Positions 35,423-45,226 of a stretch of DNA of 64,000 nucleotides are shown here, in pieces. The stretch lies in the NCBI RefSeq assembly GCF_034424315.1, contig NZ_CP139972.1:5518001-5582000 (forward strand). The letters are read 5' to 3'. Positions within the stretch are counted from its first letter, which is position 1, and each line of letters starts with the position of its first letter. The notes below the pieces were generated by a model. It searched no databases, was not told the DNA's origin, and was given only the letters and a program-made list of their open reading frames with translations. Source of the stretch: Chitinophaga sancti. Lineage in GTDB: Bacteria > Bacteroidota > Bacteroidia > Chitinophagales > Chitinophagaceae. The position numbers were made by a program, and so were the translations under genes.

Positions 35423-36556
35423 ATGTCCAAATTACCCAATGTAGGAACGACGATCTTCACGGTTATGTCGGGCCTGGCTGCGCAGTATGCTGCCATTAAT
35501 CTGTCACAGGGCTTTCCTGATTTTGATTGTAACGAAACCCTGAAGCACCTTGTAAACGAGGCCATGGAAGCAGGCTATAACCAGTATGCCCCCATGCCGG
35601 GTATTATGCCCCTGCGCGAGGCGATTGCCGGAAAGATCCGCTTACTTTATGGGCAAACCGTTAATGCGGATACGGAAATTACAGTCACCCCGGGAGGTAC
35701 GTATGCCATTTTCACAGCTATCGCCACCGTTATTGGTCCGGGCGATGAGGTGATCATCTTTGAACCAGCCTACGATAGTTACATTCCGAATCTGCTGGTG
35801 AATGGTGGGGTACCGGTGCGCATTCCGCTTTCATTTCCTGACTATCATATAGACTGGTCACTGGTTCGGAGCAAAATAACACCCCGTACTAAAATGATCA
35901 TGCTGAATACGCCCCACAATCCCACAGGGAGTATTCTCACCCAAAATGATATTGATGAACTGGAGAAACTAGTGGCGGAACATAATATCCTCATCCTTTC
36001 TGACGAAGTATATGAGCACCTTATTTACGATGGTAAGGAGCACCTGAGCATATTGCGCTACCCTGCATTGCGGAAAAACAGTTTTGTCACTTTCTCATTC
36101 GGAAAGGTATTTCATAATACAGGATGGAAAATGGGCTATTGTATAGCACCGCCTCACCTGATGGCGGAGTATAGAAAAGTACACCAGTACCTCTGCTTCT
36201 CTGTAAATACGCCTATGCAGCATGGCCTGGCTAAGTTCCTGCAAACGCCGGATCACTATCTGAGCCTGCCGGCATTCTTCCAGGGAAAGAGAGATTATTT
36301 CCTGTCTCTCATGAAAGAAACCCGCTTTACGCCCTTACATTCATCCGGTAGTTATTTTCAGCTGATGAAATATGACCGTATTTCCGAGGAGGGAGATAAG
36401 GAATTTGCGATCCGGATCACGAAAGAATTCGGGGTAGCGAGTATCCCGGTATCGGCATTTTATGAGGATGGTAAGGACGACCATGTGGTAAGGTTCTGTT
36501 TTGCCAAAAAGAACGAAACACTTGAAAAGGCCGTGGAGCGCCTTAGAAAGATCTAA
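35423..36556 (+). CDS. PLP-dependent aminotransferase (YbdL-like, methionine aminotransferase type)
   Basis: A 377-aa fold-type I aminotransferase. Key segments are INLSQGFPDFDCN (26-38), YNQYAPMPGIMPLREAIA, PGGTYAIFTAIATV, NTPHNPTG and the PLP lysine in SFGKVFHNTGWKMGY (lysine at about 232). The VFHNTGWKMGY and VNTPMQHGLA wording matches YbdL, which prefers methionine and other 2-oxo acid pairs. It is third in the kdsD operon. A bidirectional terminator follows. Confidence 0.9.
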   Translation: MSKLPNVGTTIFTVMSGLAAQYAAINLSQGFPDFDCNETLKHLVNEAMEAGYNQYAPMPGIMPLREAIAGKIRLLYGQTVNADTEITVTPGGTYAIFTAIATVIGPGDEVIIFEPAYDSYIPNLLVNGGVPVRIPLSFPDYHIDWSLVRSKITPRTKMIMLNTPHNPTGSILTQNDIDELEKLVAEHNILILSDEVYEHLIYDGKEHLSILRYPALRKNSFVTFSFGKVFHNTGWKMGYCIAPPHLMAEYRKVHQYLCFSVNTPMQHGLAKFLQTPDHYLSLPAFFQGKRDYFLSLMKETRFTPLHSSGSYFQLMKYDRISEEGDKEFAIRITKEFGVASIPVSAFYEDGKDDHVVRFCFAKKNETLEKAVERLRKI

Positions 36557-36560
36557 AATA

Positions 36561-36590
36561 AAAAGCCGCCCTGTAATCAGAGCGGCTTTT
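36561..36590. terminator. Bidirectional terminator between convergent genes
   Basis: AAAAGCCGC (36561-36569) pairs with GCGGCTTTT (36582-36590), giving A/T tails on both strands. It separates the aminotransferase gene from carbonic anhydrase. Confidence 0.85.
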
Positions 36591-36622
36591 CCTTTGTATA
36601 TGACCACAAGCCATTGCTTGTA

Positions 36623-37303
36623 TTACACAGTTACAGCTTCCAGTTGCTCTTTCTCTACTTCCTCACCAATAATCAGTGTATCTTCCAGGAAAGTCACTAC
36701 GCCGGTTTCGACATCGTACATGGCTCCGATAATACCTACTTCTCCATTGAGAATCATTTCGCGTAAAATGTGGCTTTGCTCCATAATTGCCTGTACAGAA
36801 CGCTGAGTATGGATATGCGTAACCGCATCCACAAAAGCGGGGTTATGAGAGGTCCTGTTTTCTTTAATAGTCTTTTCTGCATAAACGGCAGGGGTAATTC
36901 TACCCAGCAACGCAGTCAGGTTTCCCATTTCTACCTTGTCGCATGCACCTTTGATCGCGCCGCATTTGCTATGACCCAGCACTACGATGAACTTGGAGCC
37001 GGCTACCTTACAAGCATATTCCAGGCTACCCAGTACGTTTTCTGAGATTACAGCACCAGCCAGGCGGATACTGAAAATGTCTCCCAGACCCTGATCAAAG
37101 ATCAGTTCTGCAGATGTGCGGGAGTCCATACAGCTCACGATAGCAGCCATCGGCCATTGACCATCGCGGGTTTCGTTAATCTGATCCAGGTGATCGCGGT
37201 GCAGGCGGAGGTTTTCCACGAAGCGTGCGTTACCATTCTTCAATAATTCCAGGGTAGTAGCTGGAGTCAGTTTGTCTTGCAGAGATTTATTTAATGTTTT
37301 CAT
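36623..37303 (-). CDS. Beta-class carbonic anhydrase
   Basis: A 226-aa enzyme. The zinc ligand and dyad motif is SCMDSRTSAELIFDQG (about 57-72) and the second cluster is VVLGHSKCGAIKGA (about 108-121), giving Cys-Asp-Arg and His-x2-Cys. I chose ATG 37303; a GTG at 37312 is an alternative. It catalyses CO2/bicarbonate interconversion. It lies 49 bp downstream of the SulP transporter gene on the same strand, suggesting coupled bicarbonate transport and hydration. Confidence 0.93.
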   Translation of the reverse strand: MKTLNKSLQDKLTPATTLELLKNGNARFVENLRLHRDHLDQINETRDGQWPMAAIVSCMDSRTSAELIFDQGLGDIFSIRLAGAVISENVLGSLEYACKVAGSKFIVVLGHSKCGAIKGACDKVEMGNLTALLGRITPAVYAEKTIKENRTSHNPAFVDAVTHIHTQRSVQAIMEQSHILREMILNGEVGIIGAMYDVETGVVTFLEDTLIIGEEVEKEQLEAVTV

Positions 37304-37351
37304 TCTTTTCACGTTTTTTAATTGGTTTTTAAATGGCAGGTTAACAATCGT

Positions 37352-39000
37352 TTAATTCAGTTGTAATTCTTTCAATAATTGCTCATGATTACCGGTGGAT
37401 ATAGTATGTACGTGTCCGGAGCTAATATTGGCTTGGTAATCAGCAGGAATATTTTCAGAATTCTGGATTTTATACTCATTCTTAAACCCCGTTAGCACCA
37501 CATTAATGTTCTTCTGAGCTGCTTTTACATCTTTGAATTCCCTGATAGATTCCAGTACATCGAAATCTATATAGGTGGTATTACTTGCATCGATTACTAC
37601 GGTGGTATTCTCCGGCATGTGATCCAGGGTGAGCAGGATGCTGGCTTTGTTCAGGAAAGACACTTCCTGTGCCAGTTCCAGCTTGATGCTGTCACCGTTA
37701 TGGTATTTCTCTTTGCGGAAATAGTAGGAGCTACGCATATTACCTCTCAGAATGGCAATCACACTAACCGCCATACCTAATGAGATGCCAATGAGCAGAT
37801 CGGTAAATACGATAGCAACAACCGTCACCACGAAAGGCACCCACTGGTACTTACCATTTTTGAACATCTCTTTGAAGATGGAGATCTTGCAGAGCTTATA
37901 GCCGGTCACCAGTAGTACGGCGGCCAGGGTAGCCAGCGGAATCTTGTTCAGGATGGTAGGAATCAGGGCTGCACAAACCAGGAGTAGTACACCGTGGGTA
38001 ATGGTAGCGAGTTTAGTACGGCCACCTGCATTGATATTGGCAGAGGAACGTACGATTACGGAGGTGATGGGCAGGCCACCGATCATTCCGCTTATAATAT
38101 TACCGATACCCTGTGCCTGCAGTTCACGGTTAGGAGGGGTATGTCTTTTCAGCGGATCCAGTTTATCAGTCGCTTCTACGTTCAGCAGGGTTTCTACTGA
38201 GGCTACGATAGCGATAGTGGCACCTACGATCCATACTTCCTTGTTGGTAATGGCGCTGAAATCAGGAGTGGTAAATTGTCCGATGAAGTCTCCGAAGCTT
38301 TCAGGCACCGGCAGGCTCACCAGGTGAGAAGGTGCAATGGCCAGTTTACTGCCAATAGCAATAAAGATAGCATTCAGCACTACAGCGTAATTACGGCTAC
38401 CAGCGGTGCAGGGATCACCCCTACTTTAGGAATCTTGTTCCAGTAGAGGATGATCAGCACCGAAATAACACAAACTATAGTCGCACCCAGGTGGATGTGG
38501 TTGATAGTGGACAGCAAAGCAGAGATGCTATTATGTCCGTCTACCTGGATAAAGGTAAAATCTCCTTCAGAATCAGCATCATAGCCAAAGGCATGCGGAA
38601 GTTGCTTCATTATAATAATAATACCGATGGCGGTGAGCATCCCTTTAATCACATTAGAAGGGAAGTAGTTGGCTACGGTACCTGCCTTGAGAAGACCAAA
38701 CCCCAACTGGAATACGCCACCGATAACAACTGCCATGAGAAATACGTCGAATACGCCAAACTTGGTGATGGCAGAGAGTACAACAGCTGTAAGGCCGGCA
38801 GCAGGGCCGCTCACGCTCAGTTGTGCACCGCTCAGGGAACCAACCACCAGGCCCCCGATAATGCCGGCAATCATACCGGAGAACAACGGAGCGCCGGATG
38901 CCAGGGCAATACCGAGACATAAAGGCACCGCAATCAGGAATACAACAAGACCGGACGAGAGGTCGCCTTTGACGTTCGAGAATATATTTTGCCTGCTCAT
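37352..39000 (-). pseudogene. SulP family anion transporter, split by a one-base frameshift
   Basis: Two minus-strand frames together make one SulP transporter with C-terminal STAS domain. The first (39000-38380) covers the N-terminal SulP half, with GDLSSGLVVFLIAVPLCLGI and SVSGPAAGLTAVV, ending VIPAPLVAVITL. The second (38380-37352) begins VVLNAIFIAIGSKL and holds the second half, with ATDKLDPLKRHTPPNRELQAQG and IGNIISGMIGGLPIT and a STAS domain with VIDASNTTYIDFD. Adding one base near 38386-38394 gives VAVIYAVVLNAIF, a normal join. Otherwise intact. The partner carbonic anhydrase suggests a bicarbonate role. Confidence 0.88.
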
Positions 39001-39183
39001 AGTCAATAGAATTTAATTACGCTTATGCGTAGGTTGGTCATGGGAATAGAAGTACCTGTGCGCTTTATAGCGTAGGCACAACAATCCCATTAGATTTTTG
39101 TGTTTGAGTAGTAATAAATGTGTAAAAGCAGCATCAAAAGACACAGGATGCCTGATGCAATAGAAAATAATAAGGAGTGAGCT

Positions 39184-39474
39184 TTAGCAATTAGGAGGGG
39201 GGCAGTGTATTTCCCTGACAGGGCCTTTCAGAATGTTCTCCATTACTGAGAAATGGATCTTACTGAGAAAAAGGGAAGGTTCGTGGAAAGAGTGATCATG
39301 ATGCTTCAGCCATTTTAAGTCTTTGGCTATTTTGACTACATCATCACCCGAGCATCCATCTGAAGGATGTTCCTCCACTATCTGGTTATTAAACAGTAAC
39401 CTCCCCATCTCCTTTATTGGAAGGAGTTGGATGCACATCAGTGCAAGAAGGAATATACCGATAACCTTTTTCAT
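39184..39474 (-). CDS. Small secreted or membrane-anchored hypothetical protein
   Basis: A 96-aa protein whose N-terminus MKKVIGIFLLALMCIQLLPI is a signal peptide or anchor. The C-terminal part contains CSGDD, KHHDHSFHEP and a CPPPNC end, which may bind metal. I do not recognise the family. The ATG at 39474 is preferred over an upstream in-frame GTG. It is not clearly co-transcribed with SulP, which starts 184 bp further on in the same direction. Confidence 0.65.
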   Translation of the reverse strand: MKKVIGIFLLALMCIQLLPIKEMGRLLFNNQIVEEHPSDGCSGDDVVKIAKDLKWLKHHDHSFHEPSLFLSKIHFSVMENILKGPVREIHCPPPNC

Positions 39475-39666
39475 GGTTCTACAAAAATAATAAAAGCTGG
39501 GATGTATCGTGAATATACGATTTAAAAATATGTTAAAGGATATTTTTTTTACCACTCATCATAAATTTTCTCTACCTCCAAAATATTAAGTACTTGGTTA
39601 CTAGATAATTATGCTTTAACGGGTAATAAACAAAGCAAATTATTTTGTTTAAAAAGGTATTGTGTA

Positions 39667-39697
39667 TTGCATAGTAGTATAAAACCCCTTATCTTTG
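39667..39697 (+). promoter_or_regulatory. Promoter upstream of padR
   Basis: TTG (39667-39669), a 20-base spacer and TATCTTTG (39690-39697), a perfect Bacteroidota -7 box. Transcription would start near 39704. Confidence 0.75.
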
Positions 39698-39725
39698 TAT
39701 TGTAGAAATCAAAAAACAAAACATT

Positions 39726-39776
39726 ATGAACATAGTAAGACAATTAATAAAGCTCACTTGCCATGAACATAGATAA
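39726..39776 (+). CDS. Possible 16-codon upstream ORF overlapping padR
   Basis: ATG AAC ATA GTA ... AGA TAA encodes MNIVRQLIKLTCHEHR and ends 14 bases inside padR. Its first bases ATGAACATAG repeat at the padR start. It could couple translation to padR. There is no independent evidence that it is expressed. Confidence 0.3.
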   Translation: MNIVRQLIKLTCHEHR

Positions 39777-40089
39777 CACACAATCACAGATGCGAAAGGG
39801 CGTGCTTGAATTCTGCATCCTGAGCATCATCAAGCAAGGAGAGGCTTACCCTTCAGACATTATTGAAAAAATGAAAGAAGCAAAGCTGGATATCCTGGAG
39901 GGCACTCTTTATCCTTTATTAACACGGTTAAAGAACGCAGAATTGCTGAGTTACAGATGGGAAGAAAGTAATTCAGGGCCTCCAAGAAAATATTTTTCCA
40001 TGACCGAAAAAGGAGAGGCATTCTACCTGGAATTAGAAAAGACCTGGAATGAACTGGCCAATGCGGTACATCAGCTCACAAGTAAATAG
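39763..40089 (+). CDS. PadR family transcriptional regulator
   Basis: A 108-aa winged-helix regulator of typical length. Motifs are RKGVLEFCILSIIKQGEAYP (about 11-30), ILEGTLYPLLTRLKNAELLS (recognition helix and wing) and GPPRKYFSMTEKG. PadR proteins are usually autoregulated repressors. It is 40 bp upstream of the PspC-domain gene, the common Bacteroidota PadR-PspC pair. Confidence 0.92.
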   Translation: MNIDNTQSQMRKGVLEFCILSIIKQGEAYPSDIIEKMKEAKLDILEGTLYPLLTRLKNAELLSYRWEESNSGPPRKYFSMTEKGEAFYLELEKTWNELANAVHQLTSK

Positions 40090-40129
40090 AAATCCATCCA
40101 CACTAAAATCTAATAAATAGCAACGAGTA

Positions 40130-41896
40130 ATGAAAAAGATTATTAACATAAACCTGGCCAGCCGCCTTATTCCCATTGAGGATAGCGCATATGAGATACT
40201 GCGGCAGTATCTGGACAGTTTGAAAAAATACTTTGCAAGGGAGGAAGGTGCGGATGAGATTGTGAGTGATATTGAAGGTCGTATTGCAGAGATCTTTCAG
40301 GATAAAATAAAGAAAGGAGCACATTGCATCACGGATGATGATGTAGTTGGTGTAAAAGCTGTAATGGGTACCCCTGATCAGTTTGAAGAAACCGACGACA
40401 CCAATGCCAAACAGCAATCTGCACCTGCCAGCGATCCTATCTATGATAGTTTCCGTACCAGGAAGCGCTTATACCGTGACCCGGATGCCAAGGTGCTGGG
40501 AGGTGTATGCGGAGGCCTGGGGGCTTACCTCAATGTAGACCCGGTGGTTTTCCGTATCATCTTCGCCTTACTGGCAATCGGTGGTTTCGGTTCCGGTATC
40601 CTGGTATACTTCATACTCTGGATCGTAACACCAGAAGCAAATAGTGCAGCAGAAAAGCTGCAAATGAGAGGAGAGCGTGTAGATGTGAACAACATCAAAA
40701 CTGCTGTTCAGGATGAAATAAACGCTACCAAGGCCCATTTCAAGCATATCGGAAACGAAATGCGAAATTTTTCTCAGGGCCGGGGAAGACAAGTTGGAAA
40801 TGATATTGAACGTTTTGGCCGTAGCTTTTTCGATGTATTAGGCCGCGTTCTGATCGTACTGACTAAAGGCTTCTTTTACTTCCTGGCTGTAGTCATTCTC
40901 CTCGTCCTGCTGGTAGTAGGCGTAATGATCACAGTTGCTTCTCCGGTCCTTCTGCCATTCAAAGACCTGCTGTTGTCAGGCACCCTGCAAAATCTGCTTT
41001 TCTGGCCATCTGTATTCCTGTTGATCGGTATACCGATCGTAGGGATTATCATATTCATCATCCGCAAACTCACGGGTGTAAAACAGACGAACCGCTATGT
41101 GGGTTATACCCTTAGTTTCCTCTGGTTCACCGGTCTTGTGTTTGCAATACTGGTAGGTATTTCTGTCGCAAAAGACTTCAGATTACGGAATACTGTAAAA
41201 GAAAATTTTGCCATCGTGCAACCTTCTAAGGGCAAGATCGTCTTTAAAGAGGCGGAGAACCTGGTGCAGGTAGAAGAAAGTTTCTTTGACGAGAACCTGA
41301 GACTGGCTGACGACACCGTAATTATTAATAACTACCATATAAGTGTAGAGAAAAGCAGGAATGATAGTTTCTATCTCGAGGTACAACGCAGTGCAAGAGG
41401 TCGTAGTATCTCCCAGGCGAGAACACTGGCAAAAGAAATCTCTTATCCAATTACACAGCAGGATACCGTGATTTACCTGCCCGCAGGTATCTCAATTCCG
41501 AGAGACAGCAAATTCCGTGATCAGCGTGTTCGTCTCATCATCCGGGTACCGGTTGACAAACAGGTGGAAATGGACAAAAAAGTTCGTAACCACTACCGCA
41601 ACTGGAACTGGGACAATGACTGGAATGATCATCATGACTGGGACGACTTTGAAGATAACGGAGACGACAGCGGTCAGGTGCTGAAAATGACCACTGACGG
41701 AATCGATCAGAAAAACGACAAGCACGAATCAAATAATGATTCTTCAGAAGATAATTATCGCTACAAAGGGAAACAGGAGCGCAAAACAAGCCCGGAAGAA
41801 GATACCACGAAGGCAACAAGTGCAACTGGTAAAGGAAAAGTAGCCTTTGAAGGCGGAGAAGCCATCAGCTATAGCCTTTACAAACTTTTGAGCTAA
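40130..41896 (+). CDS. PspC-domain membrane protein
   Basis: A 588-aa protein. The N-terminus (1-95) is a HAAS-like helical domain (LRQYLDSLKKYFAREEGADE). The PspC domain is at about 115-167 (DPDAKVLGGVCGGLGAYLNV, then GSGILVYFILWIVTPEA). Further membrane segments are at about 240-275, 285-308 and 325-345. A periplasmic beta-rich region follows, then a Lys/Glu-rich low-complexity tail (about 485-570). Likely an envelope-stress sensor or effector controlled by the adjacent PadR regulator. Confidence 0.9.
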   Translation: MKKIININLASRLIPIEDSAYEILRQYLDSLKKYFAREEGADEIVSDIEGRIAEIFQDKIKKGAHCITDDDVVGVKAVMGTPDQFEETDDTNAKQQSAPASDPIYDSFRTRKRLYRDPDAKVLGGVCGGLGAYLNVDPVVFRIIFALLAIGGFGSGILVYFILWIVTPEANSAAEKLQMRGERVDVNNIKTAVQDEINATKAHFKHIGNEMRNFSQGRGRQVGNDIERFGRSFFDVLGRVLIVLTKGFFYFLAVVILLVLLVVGVMITVASPVLLPFKDLLLSGTLQNLLFWPSVFLLIGIPIVGIIIFIIRKLTGVKQTNRYVGYTLSFLWFTGLVFAILVGISVAKDFRLRNTVKENFAIVQPSKGKIVFKEAENLVQVEESFFDENLRLADDTVIINNYHISVEKSRNDSFYLEVQRSARGRSISQARTLAKEISYPITQQDTVIYLPAGISIPRDSKFRDQRVRLIIRVPVDKQVEMDKKVRNHYRNWNWDNDWNDHHDWDDFEDNGDDSGQVLKMTTDGIDQKNDKHESNNDSSEDNYRYKGKQERKTSPEEDTTKATSATGKGKVAFEGGEAISYSLYKLLS

Positions 41897-41936
41897 ACTT
41901 TTCATCACAATAAGTTCAATAGTTAAAGAAATGAAT

Positions 41937-41963
41937 ACCACGGTCTTTACCGTGGTTTTTTTA
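41937..41963 (+). terminator. Terminator after the PspC gene
   Basis: ACCACGG pairs with CCGTGGT around a six-base loop, followed by seven T. Confidence 0.88.
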
Positions 41964-42012
41964 TTTAACCCATTTTTTCCGGAATTGATCTATCAGCTGA
42001 CATTTAAATGCC

Positions 42013-42020
42013 TAGTTTTG
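42013..42020 (+). promoter_or_regulatory. -7 box for feoB
   Basis: TAGTTTTG is an exact TAnnTTTG, giving a start near 42027 and a leader with AAGGA before the ATG at 42046. No good -33 is seen. Confidence 0.5.
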
Positions 42021-42045
42021 TTCTTTTAACCGGAGAAGATAAGGA

Positions 42046-44181
42046 ATGCAGGCTAACAAAATTGGAAAGATCAATATTGCGCTGGTAGGGAATCCGAATA
42101 GTGGCAAGAGTTCGTTATTTAACGCTTTGACAGGACTGAACCAGAAGGTTGGTAATTTCCCGGGGGTAACTGTTGACAAGAAAACTGGTGCGGCTACCAT
42201 TTCTGCCACACTGCAAGCCAACATAATTGACCTGCCCGGCACCTACAGCCTTTATCCCAAGAGTGCCGATGAATTAGTAACGTATGATGTGCTGGTAAAT
42301 CCTCAGGGTGAGGAGCTGCCAGACATTATCCTCATTATTGCCGATGCTTCCAATCTGAAACGTAACCTCCTCTTTTGTTCCCAGATCATAGACCTGAAGA
42401 TCCCCGTTATCATTGGCCTCACCATGATGGACATTGCCCGTAAAAAAGGCGTGGAAATCGATGAAGCCGGACTGGAAAGAGAACTGGGAGTTCCTGTGGT
42501 TTCCATCAACCCACGCAAGAACAAAGGGATCCCGGAACTGAAAAAAATTATCGAACTCGTCACCCGGGAAAAGCAGTCTGCCCCTCCCCGTGATTTTATA
42601 GATAGCCGTGCTTTAGCCCCCGGGCTGATCACTGATATCAAAAAAGTAGTACCTGTGAAGAGTGACTATGCTGCCATGCACATAGCAGTGAATCACAATG
42701 AACTGCACTTCCTGAATGCGGCACAGAAGCAGGCCATCTCCAGTTCAATCGAAACCCACCAGTTTAATAAAACCAAGGTACAGGCCGATGAGATTATGCA
42801 ACGCTATGCCCGTATCAAGCATATCATGCGTAACGCCGTAGTGGAAGCGGATCCTCTGCAGAAACAGTTACAGACAGAAAAAATCGATGATCTGCTGCTG
42901 CACCGTTTCTGGGGATACGTAATCCTGCTGGCCATCATGGCCATCATGTTCCAGAGTATCTTCTGGCTGGCATCCTTCCCGATGGACTGGATTGAAGGTG
43001 GCTTTGGTGCGCTGAGCGGCTGGTTGTCTGATGTACTGCCACAAAATCAACTTTCCGATATTTTCATCAATGGTATCATCGCTGGTTTAGGTGGAATCGC
43101 GGTATTCGTTCCGCAGATCATGATCCTCTTTGGGTTCATCACCATTCTGGAAGATACCGGTTATATGGCCAGGATCAGTTTTCTCACAGATCGCCTGATG
43201 CGTCAGGTGGGCCTGAACGGGAAATCTGTCATGCCTCTGATCAGTGGTGTGGCTTGTGCCGTACCTGCAATCATGGCCACCCGGAATATTGAAAACAGGA
43301 AAGAAAGGCTGATCACAATTCTGATCACACCACTCATGAGTTGTTCTGCCCGTCTACCTATTTATACCGTGGTGATTGCCCTGGTGATTCCAAACAAACC
43401 TGTATTGGGTATCCTGAATTTACAGGGTTTAGTGATGATGGGATTGTACCTCTTAGGCTTTGTGATGGCACTGATCATTGCCGCGATCCTGAAAATCTTT
43501 GTGAAGATCAGAGAAAAGAGCTACTTCATCATGGAATTGCCTGTATACCGTGCTCCCCGCTGGATGAACGTAGGTACAACTATGCTGCAGAAAGCAAAGA
43601 TCTTCGTTACCGATGCAGGTAAGGTGATCATGGTAATATCTATCATCCTCTGGTTCCTGGCATCGTATGGGCCATCGAAAAAGATGGAAGCAGTCTCCAT
43701 TAAATATGAACAGTTAAAAGCAGCACAGCCTAATAATACAGAAGATCTGAAAAGGGCAGAGGCTATGGAAAGACTGGCCAATTCCTATGCAGGAGGGCTT
43801 GGACATGCAATAGAACCAGCGATTCGCCCATTAGGGTTTGACTGGAAAATCGGTATTGCTTTGATTACATCCTTTGCCGCCCGTGAGGTATTCGTTGGCA
43901 CCATGGCAACCTTATATAGTGTGGGTGAGTCTGAAGAAGACAATGACGCTACATTAAGACAGAAGATGAGTGGGGCTACCTGGAGGGATGGCAGGCCTGT
44001 ATACACACTGGCCAGCGGAATTTCGCTGATGCTGTTTTATGCCTTTGCGATGCAGTGTATGAGTACACTTGCTATCGTGAAGAGAGAGACCAAATCATGG
44101 AAATTGCCCGCTATTCAATTTGTTTATATGACAGCACTGGCATACCTGAGTGCCTTACTGGCCTACCAGTTGCTAAGCTAA
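42046..44181 (+). CDS. feoB: Ferrous iron transporter FeoB
   Basis: A 711-aa Fe2+ uptake protein. The N-terminal G domain has G1 GNPNSGKSSLF (15-25), G2/switch GNFPGVTVDKK, G3 DLPGTYSL and G4 GLTMMD. The membrane core (about 290-700) has the Gate domains VPQIMILFGFITILEDTGYMA and the conserved GVACAVPAIMATRNIENRKER, MSCSARLPIY. The length fits FeoB without a C-terminal FeoC-like addition. feoA is elsewhere (375-614), so the two feo genes are unlinked in this window. Confidence 0.95.
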   Translation: MQANKIGKINIALVGNPNSGKSSLFNALTGLNQKVGNFPGVTVDKKTGAATISATLQANIIDLPGTYSLYPKSADELVTYDVLVNPQGEELPDIILIIADASNLKRNLLFCSQIIDLKIPVIIGLTMMDIARKKGVEIDEAGLERELGVPVVSINPRKNKGIPELKKIIELVTREKQSAPPRDFIDSRALAPGLITDIKKVVPVKSDYAAMHIAVNHNELHFLNAAQKQAISSSIETHQFNKTKVQADEIMQRYARIKHIMRNAVVEADPLQKQLQTEKIDDLLLHRFWGYVILLAIMAIMFQSIFWLASFPMDWIEGGFGALSGWLSDVLPQNQLSDIFINGIIAGLGGIAVFVPQIMILFGFITILEDTGYMARISFLTDRLMRQVGLNGKSVMPLISGVACAVPAIMATRNIENRKERLITILITPLMSCSARLPIYTVVIALVIPNKPVLGILNLQGLVMMGLYLLGFVMALIIAAILKIFVKIREKSYFIMELPVYRAPRWMNVGTTMLQKAKIFVTDAGKVIMVISIILWFLASYGPSKKMEAVSIKYEQLKAAQPNNTEDLKRAEAMERLANSYAGGLGHAIEPAIRPLGFDWKIGIALITSFAAREVFVGTMATLYSVGESEEDNDATLRQKMSGATWRDGRPVYTLASGISLMLFYAFAMQCMSTLAIVKRETKSWKLPAIQFVYMTALAYLSALLAYQLLS

Positions 44182-44189
44182 AAATACAT

Positions 44190-44263
44190 AAGCCGGCCGC
44201 AGGCCATTACTTTCGCCGTTGATAACTGATACCGCAGGCACAGTTATCAACGGCGGCTTTTTT
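44190..44263 (+). repeat. Structured intergenic repeat, copy 2
   Basis: AAGCCGGCCGCAGGCCATT (44190-44208), then stem CGCCGTTGATAACTG (44214-44228) against 44241-44255, then GGC and seven T. Compared with copy 1, several stem pairs are changed on both sides together. It begins 8 bp after the feoB stop. Confidence 0.88.
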
Positions 44264-44323
44264 TACCCAGGGTAATAGCACGCAGCGAAATAGTTTATAT
44301 TGCAAACTATCATCCAGCTGATT

Positions 44324-45226
44324 ATGAAAACAACCATACTGTGTGGCCTGCTCCTGACAGGCTTGTTTGCCAAAGCACAAACCAATATCGATTCTGTTCA
44401 ACTCATTAAAGACATCCGCACCTTATCTGACGATAAATTCGAAGGCCGCCGCACCGGCTCCAAGGGCAGCCGGATGGCTCAGTTCTATCTCTTAGACCGT
44501 TTCAAACAATCTGGTTTACAACCATTTAATAAGACCTACGAATATCCCTTCTATTACCAGGAAGGAGACAAACAGGTAATGGGCACCAATCTGTATGGTT
44601 ATATAAAAGGCAAGTCAGCATCCATCATCGTGATCACCGCTCACTACGATCACTTAGGGATTAAGAAAGACCCGGCAGGAAAGGATAGTATTTACAATGG
44701 AGCAGATGACAATGCTTCCGGGGTAGGTAGTCTGCTGGCCCTGATGAGTTATTTCAAAAAGCACACCCCTCAGCATACCCTGATCTTTGTGGCTTTCGAT
44801 GGTGAAGAAGAAGGTCTGAAAGGTGCAGCCGCTTTTGTAAAAACACCTCCTGTGCCTGTTAACCGCTTTCTGCTGAATGTAAACCTGGATATGGTAAGCC
44901 GCAATGACAAGAATGAATTGTATGTATGTGGTGTAACTCCTTATCCTGCACTGAAAAGCTTTGTGGATGCTGCCGCAGCAAAGTCAAATACCGTAAAACT
45001 GATAACAGGTCACGATCATAACGAAGATGCCGGTGATAATTGGATCAGTCAGAGTGATCAGTATGAATTTCATAAACTGAAGATTCCATTCCTGTATTTT
45101 GGGGTAGAAGATCATCCTGACTACCACAAACGCTCAGATGAATTTGAGCACATTCAACCCTCTTTTTATTACCAGGCTACCCTTCACATCCTGAATGTAG
45201 TGCTGGCGGCAGACAAGGGTTTATAA
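44324..45226 (+). CDS. M28 family metallopeptidase, secreted
   Basis: A 300-aa zinc aminopeptidase-like protein with signal peptide (MKTTILCGLLLTGLFAKAQ). Zinc ligands are in TAHYDHLG (about 105-112), NGADDNASG (about 125-133), FDGEEEGLKGA (about 161-171), and a later NVNLDMVSRND. The start ATG 44324 is chosen over a TTG at 44300 because it begins the signal peptide. It overlaps the stop of the DUF922 gene by a few bases, convergent. Confidence 0.9.
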   Translation: MKTTILCGLLLTGLFAKAQTNIDSVQLIKDIRTLSDDKFEGRRTGSKGSRMAQFYLLDRFKQSGLQPFNKTYEYPFYYQEGDKQVMGTNLYGYIKGKSASIIVITAHYDHLGIKKDPAGKDSIYNGADDNASGVGSLLALMSYFKKHTPQHTLIFVAFDGEEEGLKGAAAFVKTPPVPVNRFLLNVNLDMVSRNDKNELYVCGVTPYPALKSFVDAAAAKSNTVKLITGHDHNEDAGDNWISQSDQYEFHKLKIPFLYFGVEDHPDYHKRSDEFEHIQPSFYYQATLHILNVVLAADKGL

